Position numbers and translations under genes: made by a program. Positions 1 through 7,446 of a stretch of DNA of 64,000 bases are shown here, piece by piece. Numbering within the stretch: the first letter of the stretch is position 1; each line of letters starts with the position of its first letter. The stretch is from Archaeoglobus profundus DSM 5631. GTDB taxonomy: Archaea; Halobacteriota; Archaeoglobi; Archaeoglobales; Archaeoglobaceae. The notes under the pieces were generated by a model. It was given only the letters and a program-made list of their open reading frames with translations. It had not been told where the DNA came from and did no database searches. The DNA lies in the NCBI RefSeq assembly GCF_000025285.1, contig NC_013741.1, positions 744,001 through 808,000 on the forward strand. Reading direction: 5' to 3'.

Positions 1-248
1 ACCATTTGCTCTGGCGTTAGATCAACTGCAATAACATTCTCTTCACCAACCCTTCGAACAATTTCATATGTCGTGAAACCCGTTCCGCAACCAACTTCTA
101 AGACAAGATCACCCTCATCAATTTCGGCCATGTCAACTACAGTCTTACGCATTTCCTCAGAATAGAAGAAGGGGTTAACTAAGTCGTAGATCTTGGAGAA
201 GTATTTGTAAAAAGTTCTGGCCCTTTTTTTGTCATCTAGCAAGCCCAT
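1..248 (-). CDS. Class I SAM-dependent methyltransferase (N-terminal part, runs off window)
   Basis: The first 82 codons are visible; the C-terminus lies left of the window. Residues 50-56 read LEVGCGTG, the glycine-rich SAM-binding motif I of Rossmann-fold methyltransferases, followed by an acidic strand end (VIAVDLTPEQM, motif II). The N-terminal part (FYKYFSKIYDLVNPFFYSEE) resembles UbiE/MPBQ-type quinone methyltransferases, but the acceptor cannot be told from this fragment. The ATG lies just after the stop of the eS6 gene, so the two are probably cotranscribed. Confidence 0.75.
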   Translation of the reverse strand, partial: MGLLDDKKRARTFYKYFSKIYDLVNPFFYSEEMRKTVVDMAEIDEGDLVLEVGCGTGFTTYEIVRRVGEENVIAVDLTPEQM

Positions 249-250
249 GG

Positions 251-652
251 CTACTCTTGCTCACCTTCTTCCTTCTTGAAAAACTCCTCAAGAGGTATCT
301 TTCCGTGCTTGACGACTTTCATGTTTATTTGAACTATGTCTGCCGAGATTACCCTCCCTCTAACGGTCTTTCTCCTTCTAACTCCCTTTTCCTTCGGATT
401 GTAGCCTACTCCTCCAGAAAGCAATAATCTTCTCCTTCCGCTCCCCGGTAGATCTGGTCTCATTGGAAATCCATCCTTATCACTGCCTCCAGTTATCTGA
501 AGTTCGTAGTCTGGAGGTAAATCTACGAGCGTTCCGTTTATCACATCACCGATCTGCTTTCCTATTAGCTTGTTCGCGTTAGCCCCGCTAACGACCTTTT
601 GATAGGCTCTCCCAGTCTTTGGATCTGATATGACGACCTTGAACTCGACCAT
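251..652 (-). CDS. rps6e: Small ribosomal subunit protein eS6
   Basis: 133 aa, the usual length of archaeal eS6, a component of the 30S subunit. Recognised by the family core [13 protein letters not shown], the [18 protein letters not shown] stretch (about residues 53-70) and the basic [14 protein letters not shown] segment. Acidic C-terminal tail. A TATA-like box (ATTTATAAA, 673-681) sits 21-29 nt before the ATG, so the message is probably nearly leaderless. The methyltransferase gene follows after 2 bp. Confidence 0.97.
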   Translation of the reverse strand: MVEFKVVISDPKTGRAYQKVVSGANANKLIGKQIGDVINGTLVDLPPDYELQITGGSDKDGFPMRPDLPGSGRRRLLLSGGVGYNPKEKGVRRRKTVRGRVISADIVQINMKVVKHGKIPLEEFFKKEEGEQE

Positions 653-684
653 GCTCTAAGGGTAGAAACTCAATTTATAAATGT
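653..684 (-). promoter_or_regulatory. Promoter of eS6 gene
   Basis: On the minus strand an AT-rich archaeal TATA element (ATTTATAAA, 673-681) lies within the 3' end of aroE and about 25 nt before the eS6 ATG. Spacing fits transcription starting at or next to the start codon. Inferred from position and composition only. Confidence 0.5.
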
Positions 685-1490
685 TGCCTCAGAAACTCCA
701 CGACGGCATCTCTCATAACCAATATCGGCGGATCGAAACCAAACCAAATCTTGAAAGCTTCAGCGCCTTGATAAACAAGCATATCCAAGCCGTAGATGAC
801 CTTGCAACCTCTCTTCTTAGCCAGCTTAATTAGAGGTGTCTCAATTGGATTGTATACTGTGTCGAAGACTACTACGTTTTCTATCAGAGATTCTGGGACG
901 GGCAACTTCTCCTCAAAACCCTTCATACCTAAAGGTGTGCAGTTAATGAGTATGTCGAACTTACCTTTAAGCTCTTCAACTCTTTCGTAGGGATAAAATA
1001 TACACTCACCGTACTTCCTGACATCTTCTGCCAGCTTCAGACCTCTCGATGCCGTTCTGTTGGTTATTATCAAAGTAGACTTACCGGCCAAGGCGAAAGC
1101 GATAGCCCTTGCGACACCTCCTGCCCCCACTATTAAAACAACTTTACCCTCGTAATCGACATTGTAAGCTTCGAGCGTCCTTAGAGCGCCGATTGCATCG
1201 GTGTTGTAACCTTCAAGCTTTGGAACATCCACGGTATTTACTGCTCCTATCCTCTCTGCAAGTCCGACAGGCTTAACGTATTTTGTGATCTCCTCCTTGT
1301 GAGGGATTGTGACATTTAAACCCTTAAATCCCAGAGCTCTTGCCCCATAAACAGCATCCTTCAGGTTTTCAGGCTTAACATCGAAAGGAAGGTATATCGC
1401 GTCTATGTTAAGGGTCCTAAACACCGTGTTATGCATTATAGGCGATGCAGAGTGTCCTATCGGGTGCCCAATTACACCGAAGTACAGCAT
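675..1490 (-). CDS. aroE: Shikimate dehydrogenase
   Basis: About 271 aa, normal for AroE, which reduces 3-dehydroshikimate to shikimate with NADPH in the chorismate pathway. N-terminal substrate site: GVIGHPIGHSASPIMHN; catalytic lysine in NVTIPHKEEI (about residue 65); Rossmann motif VGAGGVARA (about 122-130); NRT after the second strand for NADP preference; C-terminal GLDMLVYQGAEAF. The ATG at 1490 is preferred over an upstream TTG at 1496. Another pathway gene, aroA, lies at 32.3 kb. Confidence 0.97.
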   Translation of the reverse strand: MLYFGVIGHPIGHSASPIMHNTVFRTLNIDAIYLPFDVKPENLKDAVYGARALGFKGLNVTIPHKEEITKYVKPVGLAERIGAVNTVDVPKLEGYNTDAIGALRTLEAYNVDYEGKVVLIVGAGGVARAIAFALAGKSTLIITNRTASRGLKLAEDVRKYGECIFYPYERVEELKGKFDILINCTPLGMKGFEEKLPVPESLIENVVVFDTVYNPIETPLIKLAKKRGCKVIYGLDMLVYQGAEAFKIWFGFDPPILVMRDAVVEFLRQHL

Positions 1491-1520
1491 GTCCAAAAAT
1501 TGTGAAGAAAATTAAATAAA

Positions 1521-1889
1521 TTACTTCAAGCCTACAAGCTTTTCGAGTTCCTCTAAATCCTTTTCCATCTTCCTTATTTCTTCCCTCTTCTTTTCTATGA
1601 GCATCTTGGCTATCTCCTTCAAATCCATGGTTAGTTTGTAGCTCTTCAAAGGTCTACCCTTGCCCTTCTTCTTTAACTCCCTCTCCTTAACCCATCCCTT
1701 CTCCTTAAGCTCCTTCATAGCTAAGCTGACCTCTGGCTGTCTAAGATTTGCTGCTCTTTCTATTTCTCTGGATATAGCTTCTCCTGCCTTTGACAAGTAA
1801 ACAATGACTCTTGCGATGTTCTTGTTTAGACCAGCCTCTATCAGCAACTGGACTATTCTTTCATCCTTCTCGTTCAGTTCCTCAACCAT
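1521..1889 (-). CDS. Winged-helix transcriptional regulator
   Basis: About 122 aa. A winged helix spans residues 10-85 (ARVIVYLSKAGEAISREIERA as the first helices, RQPEVSLAMKELKEKGW as the recognition region), then a Lys/Glu-rich C-terminal helix (EKKREEIRKMEKDLEELEKL) that probably forms a coiled-coil dimer. MarR/TrmB-like fold; target unknown. ATG at 1889 is chosen because GGGTG sits 6 nt upstream of it, whereas the ATG at 1895 is too close to that site. Confidence 0.8.
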   Translation of the reverse strand: MVEELNEKDERIVQLLIEAGLNKNIARVIVYLSKAGEAISREIERAANLRQPEVSLAMKELKEKGWVKERELKKKGKGRPLKSYKLTMDLKEIAKMLIEKKREEIRKMEKDLEELEKLVGLK

Positions 1890-1959
1890 ACACATCACCC
1901 AATAACAACTATCTATATTGCTTCTATATATATTTTTTTCCATTCTGGAAATTATCTAA

Positions 1960-2073
1960 TTGATCAAGATTGAGTCAATTTTAAGGTATATCGCAAAAGA
2001 TATCAAAACAAAGAAAGGTAATAAAGTCTTTTCGAGTACCAAGATAGCTGAGATGCTCGGAGGTAACGTTTAA
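1960..2073 (+). CDS. Possible very short ORF or wHTH remnant
   Basis: A 37-codon frame from TTG 1960 to TAA 2071-2073. Its residues (SILRYIAKDIKTKKGN then STKIAEMLGG) look like the first helices of a winged-helix domain and then stop where the recognition helix should follow. No good ribosome site. It may be a remnant of a regulator gene lying before secE, or chance. Confidence 0.25.
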   Translation: MIKIESILRYIAKDIKTKKGNKVFSSTKIAEMLGGNV

Positions 2074-2096
2074 ATATAGATCGGACTATGCGAAGC

Positions 2097-2273
2097 ATGG
2101 ACTTTCAAGCGAAAATCAGAGAGTACATAAACGTCCTGAAAATGGCTAGAAAGCCCGACCGGGATGAATTCCTGACCACCGCCAAGATATCGATGGCTGT
2201 AATGTTCGTAGTGGGATTCGTAGGATTCGTAATATACGTATTGATGGAAATATTGCCAAAGATGGTGAGATGA
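2097..2273 (+). CDS. secE: Protein translocase subunit SecE/Sss1
   Basis: 58 aa with one C-terminal membrane helix (ISMAVMFVVGFVGFVIYVLM), preceded by an amphipathic cytosolic helix and the conserved KMARKPDRDEF segment of archaeal SecE/Sec61-gamma, which clamps SecY. A TATA-like run (TTTAAATATAG, about 2070-2080) lies 20-25 nt before ATG 2097, favouring this start over ATG 2088. It overlaps spt5 by a few bases, the usual archaeal secE-spt5-rpl11 order. Confidence 0.93.
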   Translation: MDFQAKIREYINVLKMARKPDRDEFLTTAKISMAVMFVVGFVGFVIYVLMEILPKMVR

Positions 2274-2719
2274 TGGGGAAGTTCTTTGCAGTAAAGACGA
2301 CGGTGAATCAGGAAAGGATAGTCGCAAATCTAATGGAGTTAGCCGTGAAAAAGTACAATCTTGAAGTCTACTCGATACTAGCTCCAAAGGAGTTGAGGGG
2401 TTACGTGCTAGTTGAAGCTAAAGATATTCAAAACGTTAGAAGAGCGATAACGGGAATTCCCCATGCTAGGGGAATTTTGAGTGGTGAAATACCGTTTAAA
2501 GAAGTTGAGCACTTCTTAACGCCTAAGAGAGCTGTTGAGCAGATCAAGGAGGGTTATAAGGTCGAGATAATAGCCGGTCCATTTAAGGGTGAGCAGGCGA
2601 TAGTTAGGAGAGTAGATCCTTCAAAGAATGAGATTACTGTTGAGTTGGTAGAAGCTGTAGTTCCAATACCGATAACTGTCAAAGCCGATCACGTTAGGGT
2701 GATTGAGAGAGGTGAGTGA
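2273..2719 (+). CDS. spt5: Transcription elongation factor Spt5 (NusG homologue)
   Basis: About 148 aa with an N-terminal NGN domain ([17 protein letters not shown] at the start, REL..YVLVEA and HARGIL in the middle) and a C-terminal KOW domain ([18 protein letters not shown], about residues 87-104). With Spt4 it clamps RNA polymerase during elongation. ATG 2273 has GGTGA 4-5 nt upstream; ATG 2270 overlaps the secE stop. Confidence 0.95.
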   Translation: MGKFFAVKTTVNQERIVANLMELAVKKYNLEVYSILAPKELRGYVLVEAKDIQNVRRAITGIPHARGILSGEIPFKEVEHFLTPKRAVEQIKEGYKVEIIAGPFKGEQAIVRRVDPSKNEITVELVEAVVPIPITVKADHVRVIERGE

Positions 2720-2720
2720 T

Positions 2721-3200
2721 ATGCAGGTTGTTGAGGTTTTGGTTCCTGGCGGTAAAGCGACTCCCGGACCACCCCTCGGTCCAGCCATAGGTCCATTGGG
2801 CTTGAACGTAAAGCAGGTTGTAGATGCTATAAACAAGGCTACTAAAGACTTCGAAGGACTACCTGTGCCAGTCAAAATAATAGTCAAGGAAGACAGAAGC
2901 TTTGAGATAGAAGTAGGAGTCCCACCAGTTTCGGCTTTGGTAAAGAAGGAACTGAGCATCGAGAAAGGAGCGCACAAGCCCAAGCACGAAGTGGTTGGCA
3001 ACTTGACCATGGATCAAGTCATAAAGATTGCAAAGATTAAGAAGAAGCAAATGCTTAGCTACACACTGAAATCGGCTGTAAAGGAGGTTCTAGGAACATG
3101 TGTCTCAATGGGGGTAACCGTTGAAGGCAAGCATCCGAAGGATGTCATAAAAGAGATAGAAGAGGGATTAATAGAAATTCCTGAGGAGGAAGAGGAGTAA
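2721..3200 (+). CDS. rpl11: Large ribosomal subunit protein uL11
   Basis: 159 aa. N-terminal domain carries the family signature [18 protein letters not shown] and [10 protein letters not shown]; the C-terminal rRNA-binding domain has [13 protein letters not shown] and [12 protein letters not shown]. Acidic tail (PEEEEE) typical of archaea. Binds the GTPase-associated region of 23S rRNA. ATG 2721 follows GGTGAGTGAT of the spt5 3' end. The usual rpl1-rpl10-rpl12 genes do not follow; a tRNA gene does. Confidence 0.96.
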   Translation: MQVVEVLVPGGKATPGPPLGPAIGPLGLNVKQVVDAINKATKDFEGLPVPVKIIVKEDRSFEIEVGVPPVSALVKKELSIEKGAHKPKHEVVGNLTMDQVIKIAKIKKKQMLSYTLKSAVKEVLGTCVSMGVTVEGKHPKDVIKEIEEGLIEIPEEEEE

Positions 3201-3269
3201 CTTTTCAAATCTTTTCCATTACCTCATAGCGTAAGCGTTATATTTTGAGAACATTAGTATGACTTGAGT

Positions 3270-3404
3270 GGGGTCGTGGCGTAGCCAGGAAGCGCGGCGG
3301 GCTCCAGCGGTGTGATGACCAATGGGTCTGCTGAAGTGTGATGACCCGTTGGAGCTCTGACCGAAGAGACCCGCTGGTCGTGGGTTCAAATCCCACCGGC
3401 CCCA
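3270..3404 (+). tRNA. tRNA-Trp(CCA) with 61-nt intron
   Basis: Acceptor stem 3270-3276 pairs with 3397-3403, discriminator A 3404; D arm, 5-bp anticodon stem (GCGGG/CCCGC) and T arm (GTGGG TTCAAAT CCCAC) all form. Anticodon CCA at 3304-3306. An intron (3308-3368) interrupts between positions 37 and 38, the canonical archaeal site. CCA end not encoded. The intron holds a box C/D guide RNA (separate entry). Confidence 0.97.
3308..3368 (+). ncRNA. Box C/D 2'-O-methylation guide RNA inside the tRNA-Trp intron
   Basis: Box C GTGATGA 3312-3318, D' CTGA 3331-3334, C' GTGATGA 3338-3344, D CTGA 3357-3360. By the N+5 rule, the guide before box D (3345-3356) pairs with the anticodon loop and points at C34. 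The guide before D' (3319-3330) pairs with CAGACCCG formed across the exon junction and points at C39. Archaeal tRNA-Trp introns are known to guide methylation at 34 and 39; the base-pairing here fits. Confidence 0.92.
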
Positions 3405-3519
3405 CTCCCCCGTCTAAAATCATACTTCTTTCTACAACAATCGCCTAAGAAAATTCAGAAGTTGTAAGTAGCTACGATTTTACGATTTCTGTAAGAAGAG
3501 AATAAAAGATTAAATAAAA

Positions 3520-3735
3520 TTATATGTCAAAACTGATATTTTCTATCTCGTTCATGTACTCGATCAGTTCATCTATCTCTGTTTCATTTACGCCTATATC
3601 AGTGATCTGAGGTGTTACTGTAGTAGGTGGTGTAGTTTCCGCTGGTGTAACCTCTTCTTCGACTTTCTTTTCGCTGACGCATCCTAGCGTTATTAGAGCC
3701 AGCATTACAATGCCAACTATTACAAGCCTTTTCAT
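3520..3735 (-). CDS. Small predicted lipoprotein
   Basis: 71 aa. N-terminal MKRLVIVGIVMLALITLGC is a signal peptide ending in a lipobox-like LITLGC, so the mature protein probably starts at a lipid-modified cysteine and sits outside the membrane. The rest is Thr/Pro/Glu-rich linker (TPAETTPPTTVTP) and an acidic tail. ATG 3735 has GGTGAGTGAT just upstream, inside the end of the larger secreted-protein gene; the two form an operon. No function recognised. Confidence 0.7.
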   Translation of the reverse strand: MKRLVIVGIVMLALITLGCVSEKKVEEEVTPAETTPPTTVTPQITDIGVNETEIDELIEYMNEIENISFDI

Positions 3736-3736
3736 A

Positions 3737-5290
3737 TCACTCACCTATTGCAATCGTTTCTTCACCGCTAAGCTCGAATTCACCCATTTTCTCTTCTGGC
3801 AAGGGCTTTACCTTGTAAACTCCCTCACCGTCCAAGTATATATTTGCGACGCCCTTGACGAACATCGTGTAGTTTCCTTCGACACTTACAGTTACATTAC
3901 CCTTTACTACGATGTTTCCTGTGCCTGAGTAAGTTACCGTTTCGTTGTTTTCGCTTACTTTCTCAAATCCTACAGTCGTAATGACAGCAGACTTAGGAGT
4001 TACTACCACTGTAGCGTTGCCCTTTATGTGCACTATACATTTACCACTGACATCCGAGTAGCCGCTCATTCTTACCCAAAACTCACCCGTCCTGTTTCCC
4101 AAGGACAACGGCTGAGCTCTCACTTTGAATAACTCCCTGTATATATCTTTGAGTACCATAAAGGCTTCATTAATCTCCGCTCTCGCTTCCATGATATAGT
4201 CCATAGCATCTTCTCCACTCTCAATTCTTTCAACAGCCTCGTTCAAGTAATTTCTTGCATTGTCGATGTGTGCAAAGTACTCGCTCAGTAGATCCTCAAG
4301 CTCAGAGACGTTGTAATCTTGTACCGTAGCAGTCAGGTTCATGCCAATCATCTCAGCTCTATCTAAGACGTTCTCAAGCTTTGCAACTATTGTCAGTTGT
4401 GTGTACAACCTTATCTTCGGCTTTATTTCATTCCAAAGATCTCTCAATTCTCTGGTAGCACTCCTTAACTCCTCCGGACTTGTAGAGTTGTTTATCGCAT
4501 TGATTTTTTCTTCAAGTGCCGAAATGTAGCTGTCGATCTCCTGCAGGATTTCGTCCTTGTTTGGCAGATTGGACATCTCTATATCACTTCTGATTAGCAT
4601 AAAGAAGTTGATACATGCATATCCACCGTGATACACGAAGTGCTTGGCGTATTTGAATCCCTCCTTGCTGTTCAATCCCATCTTGAGATACAAATTCCTA
4701 TACTCCTCGTACATTTTCATGCTGTTAACCATATTTTTCTTTCTCGCCTCCCTCTTCTCTTCAATATGCACAAACTTCTTCTTAAACTCTTCCAATCTCT
4801 CCCTTATCTTCTTCTTTATTTCGTGCCTGATTTCGTTTATGTGTCTAATTCTCTCTTCTCTATTCTTGATCCAGTTTTCTTCTTTGATGCTTACCTTATG
4901 CCTGTACTCGTGCTCGTATCTAACTTTACCCGATGTTGGCGTCGTAGTACTACCACCGACATTAATTTCGTGCCTCTCTTTTACGCCAACTGTAACGGTA
5001 TTGTTGTTAATGCTGACACTACCTTCTACGGTGCCTCCCGTACTCACGGTGCTCGTGCTACCATTAGCCTCCACGCCCGCGCTTACATTTACATTCATGT
5101 GGCCATATCCGACGCTCATGTTTACATGGCCGTGTCCACCAGCATTTACACCCATGTAGCCCTGCTCACCCGCATTTACGCCCATGTGTCCCTGTTCACT
5201 TACACTTAAAGACATCTTTGCCATCGCTGTAGGCATCACCAACAGCACTACCATCACCAACGCCAACCATCTCACGTTGCACCACCTCAT
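3737..5290 (-). CDS. Secreted protein with Gly/His/Asn repeat region, helical middle and beta-rich end
   Basis: 517 aa, family not recognised. Residues 1-24 are a signal peptide (WLALVMVVLLVMPTAMA). Residues 25-75 hold degenerate repeats around GHMGVNAG and HVNMSV. Residues 130-400 are strongly helical and charged, including a Lys/Arg/Glu coiled-coil-like stretch (140-190). Residues 400-500 are beta-rich with repeated T/V motifs (GNATVVVTP, GNIVVKGNVTVSVEGN), like a stacked-strand module. Several NxT/S sites suggest glycosylation. Upstream of the lipoprotein in one operon; probably a cell-surface product. Confidence 0.75.
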   Translation of the reverse strand: MRWCNVRWLALVMVVLLVMPTAMAKMSLSVSEQGHMGVNAGEQGYMGVNAGGHGHVNMSVGYGHMNVNVSAGVEANGSTSTVSTGGTVEGSVSINNNTVTVGVKERHEINVGGSTTTPTSGKVRYEHEYRHKVSIKEENWIKNREERIRHINEIRHEIKKKIRERLEEFKKKFVHIEEKREARKKNMVNSMKMYEEYRNLYLKMGLNSKEGFKYAKHFVYHGGYACINFFMLIRSDIEMSNLPNKDEILQEIDSYISALEEKINAINNSTSPEELRSATRELRDLWNEIKPKIRLYTQLTIVAKLENVLDRAEMIGMNLTATVQDYNVSELEDLLSEYFAHIDNARNYLNEAVERIESGEDAMDYIMEARAEINEAFMVLKDIYRELFKVRAQPLSLGNRTGEFWVRMSGYSDVSGKCIVHIKGNATVVVTPKSAVITTVGFEKVSENNETVTYSGTGNIVVKGNVTVSVEGNYTMFVKGVANIYLDGEGVYKVKPLPEEKMGEFELSGEETIAIGE

Positions 5291-5346
5291 CCGTTACTTT
5301 ACTTGAACCCTAAAGAAGATAAGCATTCTTTCGATCTTAATCGATT

Positions 5347-5396
5347 AAAGCTTTAATAAAGCTTTATGACTCTTTACAAAGCTTTATCTAAGCTTT
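5347..5396. promoter_or_regulatory. Four phased AAGCTTT boxes, candidate operator
   Basis: AAGCTTT occurs at 5348, 5359, 5379 and 5390, spaced 11, 20 and 11 bp, so all face one side of the helix. Three are within the palindrome AAAGCTTT. They sit in the 171-bp region between the divergent secreted-protein gene and the membrane wHTH gene, upstream of the latter by about 65 bp. Candidate cooperative regulator site; the neighbouring wHTH protein is an obvious but unproven binder. Confidence 0.5.
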
Positions 5397-5461
5397 TTAA
5401 AGTTAAAAACGTTTTAGAGATGTAGAAGGACTTAAAAAACAAAACGTGCATTTAATTTCTA

Positions 5462-6121
5462 ATGAAGTGTTTCAGGGTCATCATGACAGCATTTCTACTT
5501 ACTGTATTGATCGTACCAGTTAACTCCGCGATCATAAAAGGTGAAGTATACTCGTGGGAATTAAAGGAGATAAAAGCTGTGGTGGAAATAAATACTACGC
5601 CTGTCCAAAGGATTGTAGCTGAAAACGGAACTTACGAGTTTGTCGTTCCAGAGGGTGTTTATGAAATTAAAGCCTACAGCGTGGATAGGGAGTTAAGTTG
5701 TAACGAGACGATAGTTGTGAAGGGTAACGGAACGTACAGGTTGGATTTGATACTGTTTCCGAACCTTGAATATCAAATCAACTTTACAGAACCGGAATTC
5801 AACTTGGATACTGGAAACAACGGCATCAATTACATCTTCCCAGTTCTTGGTGCACTCATACTCGTTTTGGCGTTGGTGATGTGGCGTATCAGGGGGCGTA
5901 AAAGCCTTGAAAAAGTATCCAAAGAGAGCGAACTTCCAGAAGATTTAATGCAAGTTCTGGAACTGTTAAAGAGTTTAGGTGGTAGAGCTACTCAGAAAGA
6001 GCTCAGAGAAAAATTGGGTTGGTCTGAGGCAAAGCTCAGCTTAGCTTTAACGGATCTAGAGAGGAGAGGGTATATAGAGAAGTATAAGAAGGGTAGGGGA
6101 AATGTGATATTTCTGAAATAG
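5462..6121 (+). CDS. Membrane-anchored winged-helix regulator with extracellular Ig-like domain
   Basis: 219 aa. Signal peptide (about 1-23), an extracellular beta domain (about 24-105) of carboxypeptidase-regulatory type (ENGTYEFVVPEGVYEIKAY), one membrane helix (YIFPVLGALILVLALVMW, about 123-140), then a basic linker and a C-terminal winged helix (about 160-215: GGRATQKELREKLGWSEAKL, LERRGYIEKYKKGRGN). The layout implies an outside sensor and a cytosolic DNA-binding domain, a design common in archaea. Ligand unknown. Phased AAGCTTT boxes precede it. Confidence 0.82.
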   Translation: MKCFRVIMTAFLLTVLIVPVNSAIIKGEVYSWELKEIKAVVEINTTPVQRIVAENGTYEFVVPEGVYEIKAYSVDRELSCNETIVVKGNGTYRLDLILFPNLEYQINFTEPEFNLDTGNNGINYIFPVLGALILVLALVMWRIRGRKSLEKVSKESELPEDLMQVLELLKSLGGRATQKELREKLGWSEAKLSLALTDLERRGYIEKYKKGRGNVIFLK

Positions 6122-6124
6122 TCA

Positions 6125-6198
6125 TGGGGCCGCCGAGATTTGAACTCGGGTCACCGGCTCCCAAAGCCGGGAGGATAACCAGGCTACCCTACGGCCCC
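6125..6198 (-). tRNA. tRNA-Pro(TGG)
   Basis: Minus-strand cloverleaf: acceptor GGGGCCG (6192-6198) pairs with CGGCCCC (6126-6132), discriminator A at 6125. Anticodon stem CCGGC/GCCGG with loop TTTGGGA gives anticodon TGG. T loop TTCAAAT. No intron, CCA not encoded. A second proline tRNA (GGG) lies at 60.4 kb. Confidence 0.97.
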
Positions 6199-6270
6199 TC
6201 AAGCTTAGGAAAGTCAACCGTTTAAAAAAGCTATCGCAAAGGATTTTAATAATTAACGCACAATCGTATT

Positions 6271-7446
6271 GTGAAACTTATACAGGACACAATCCATGGA
6301 TTGCTTAAGATAGAGGACTGGATGATCAAAATAATTGATACACCAGAATTCCAGAGACTCAGGAGGATCTCCCAAATAGGTTTTGCAAATCTTGTTTTTC
6401 CCGGTGCAAATCACACGAGGTTTGAGCACTCTTTGGGAGTTATGGAGATTGCACGACGTCTTGTCGAAAGGATGGAAATTGACGAAGATGAAAAGATGGA
6501 GATCGTAGCTTCAGCCCTCCTACACGACATAGCTCACTTACCTTTTTCACACTGTAGCGAATCCGTTGTTGAGAGACGTTTGGGACTCAATCATGAGAAT
6601 GTCGAAGTCGTGCTAAGGAAAGGCGAGATAAAAGACGTTTTGAGAGATCTGGGATTTAACGTTAGGAAAATGATCGCTCATATCAAAGGTCTCTCAGACT
6701 GCAACGTCGTAAAAGGAGACATAGATGCAGATAGAATAGACTACCTTATGAGAGATTCACATTACACGGGAGTTGCTCACGGTGTTTTTGATGCACAAAG
6801 ACTGATAAACAAGATAGTTTTTGTCGACAAGAAGATCGTTATAGACGCTGGAGGTTTAAGATCTGCCGAATCTCTCCTTATCTCGAGGTTTTTAATGTAT
6901 ACGACAGTTTACTACCATCACGTTTGCAGAATAGCGAGGAAGATGTTCGAAAAAGCTTTGGAGTTCTGTATAGAAGAAGGAAACTTAAAGCCAAGAGAAC
7001 TTTTTCACATGGACGACTTTACAACCATAAATTTCCTCAAAGCGAGCGGTGGCTATCCCAAAGACGTAGTTGAAAGACTTCTCAACAGGAAACTGTTTAA
7101 GAGAGCGTTATACGTTGAGATCAAAAGAGTTGGAGTCAACTTAAACAGAATTGATCCCAGTAATGCGGAGAGAGAAATTGCGGAGAGAGCTGGTGTCGAT
7201 GAAAAATATGTAATCGTTGATATACCTAAGCTTGCAAATGGTGAAGAATTCGAGGCTCTAGTTTTGGTTGGCGGGGAGATGAAGAGACTTGACGAGGTGT
7301 CAAGTCTGGTTAGGGCCTTGAGAGAAGCTGAGAAGAACAGTTTGATGTTAGGTGTCTACACACCTAAAGAATTCGTTGATAAGGTAAGTAGGGTAGCAGC
7401 AGAGTTCTTTGCTGTAGATAAAACTTATCAATCCAAGCTCTTCTGA
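6271..7446 (+). CDS. HD-domain phosphohydrolase (dNTPase/SAMHD1-like)
   Basis: 391 aa, GTG start. HD metal site residues are visible: HTRFEHSLG (about 47-55), LLHDIAHLPFSH (about 87-98), and the later D of GDIDADRIDYL (about 150). The opening IQDTIHGLLKIEDW and TPEFQRLRRI match the archaeal/bacterial HD superfamily COG1078, related to dNTP triphosphohydrolases. Substrate not determinable from sequence. Its 3' end overlaps the convergent MBL gene by 19 bp. Confidence 0.88.
   Translation: MKLIQDTIHGLLKIEDWMIKIIDTPEFQRLRRISQIGFANLVFPGANHTRFEHSLGVMEIARRLVERMEIDEDEKMEIVASALLHDIAHLPFSHCSESVVERRLGLNHENVEVVLRKGEIKDVLRDLGFNVRKMIAHIKGLSDCNVVKGDIDADRIDYLMRDSHYTGVAHGVFDAQRLINKIVFVDKKIVIDAGGLRSAESLLISRFLMYTTVYYHHVCRIARKMFEKALEFCIEEGNLKPRELFHMDDFTTINFLKASGGYPKDVVERLLNRKLFKRALYVEIKRVGVNLNRIDPSNAEREIAERAGVDEKYVIVDIPKLANGEEFEALVLVGGEMKRLDEVSSLVRALREAEKNSLMLGVYTPKEFVDKVSRVAAEFFAVDKTYQSKLF

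Noticed and set aside
3238-3423. Minus-strand open frame across tRNA-Trp (VGFEPTTSGS)
   Set aside because: Such sequences arise from reading tRNA genes backwards; the frame lies entirely on the tRNA.
4628-5209. Long plus-strand frames opposite the secreted repeat protein
   Set aside because: Repetitive composition of the real minus-strand gene creates open antisense frames; no ribosome sites, and signal peptide and repeats fit the minus strand.
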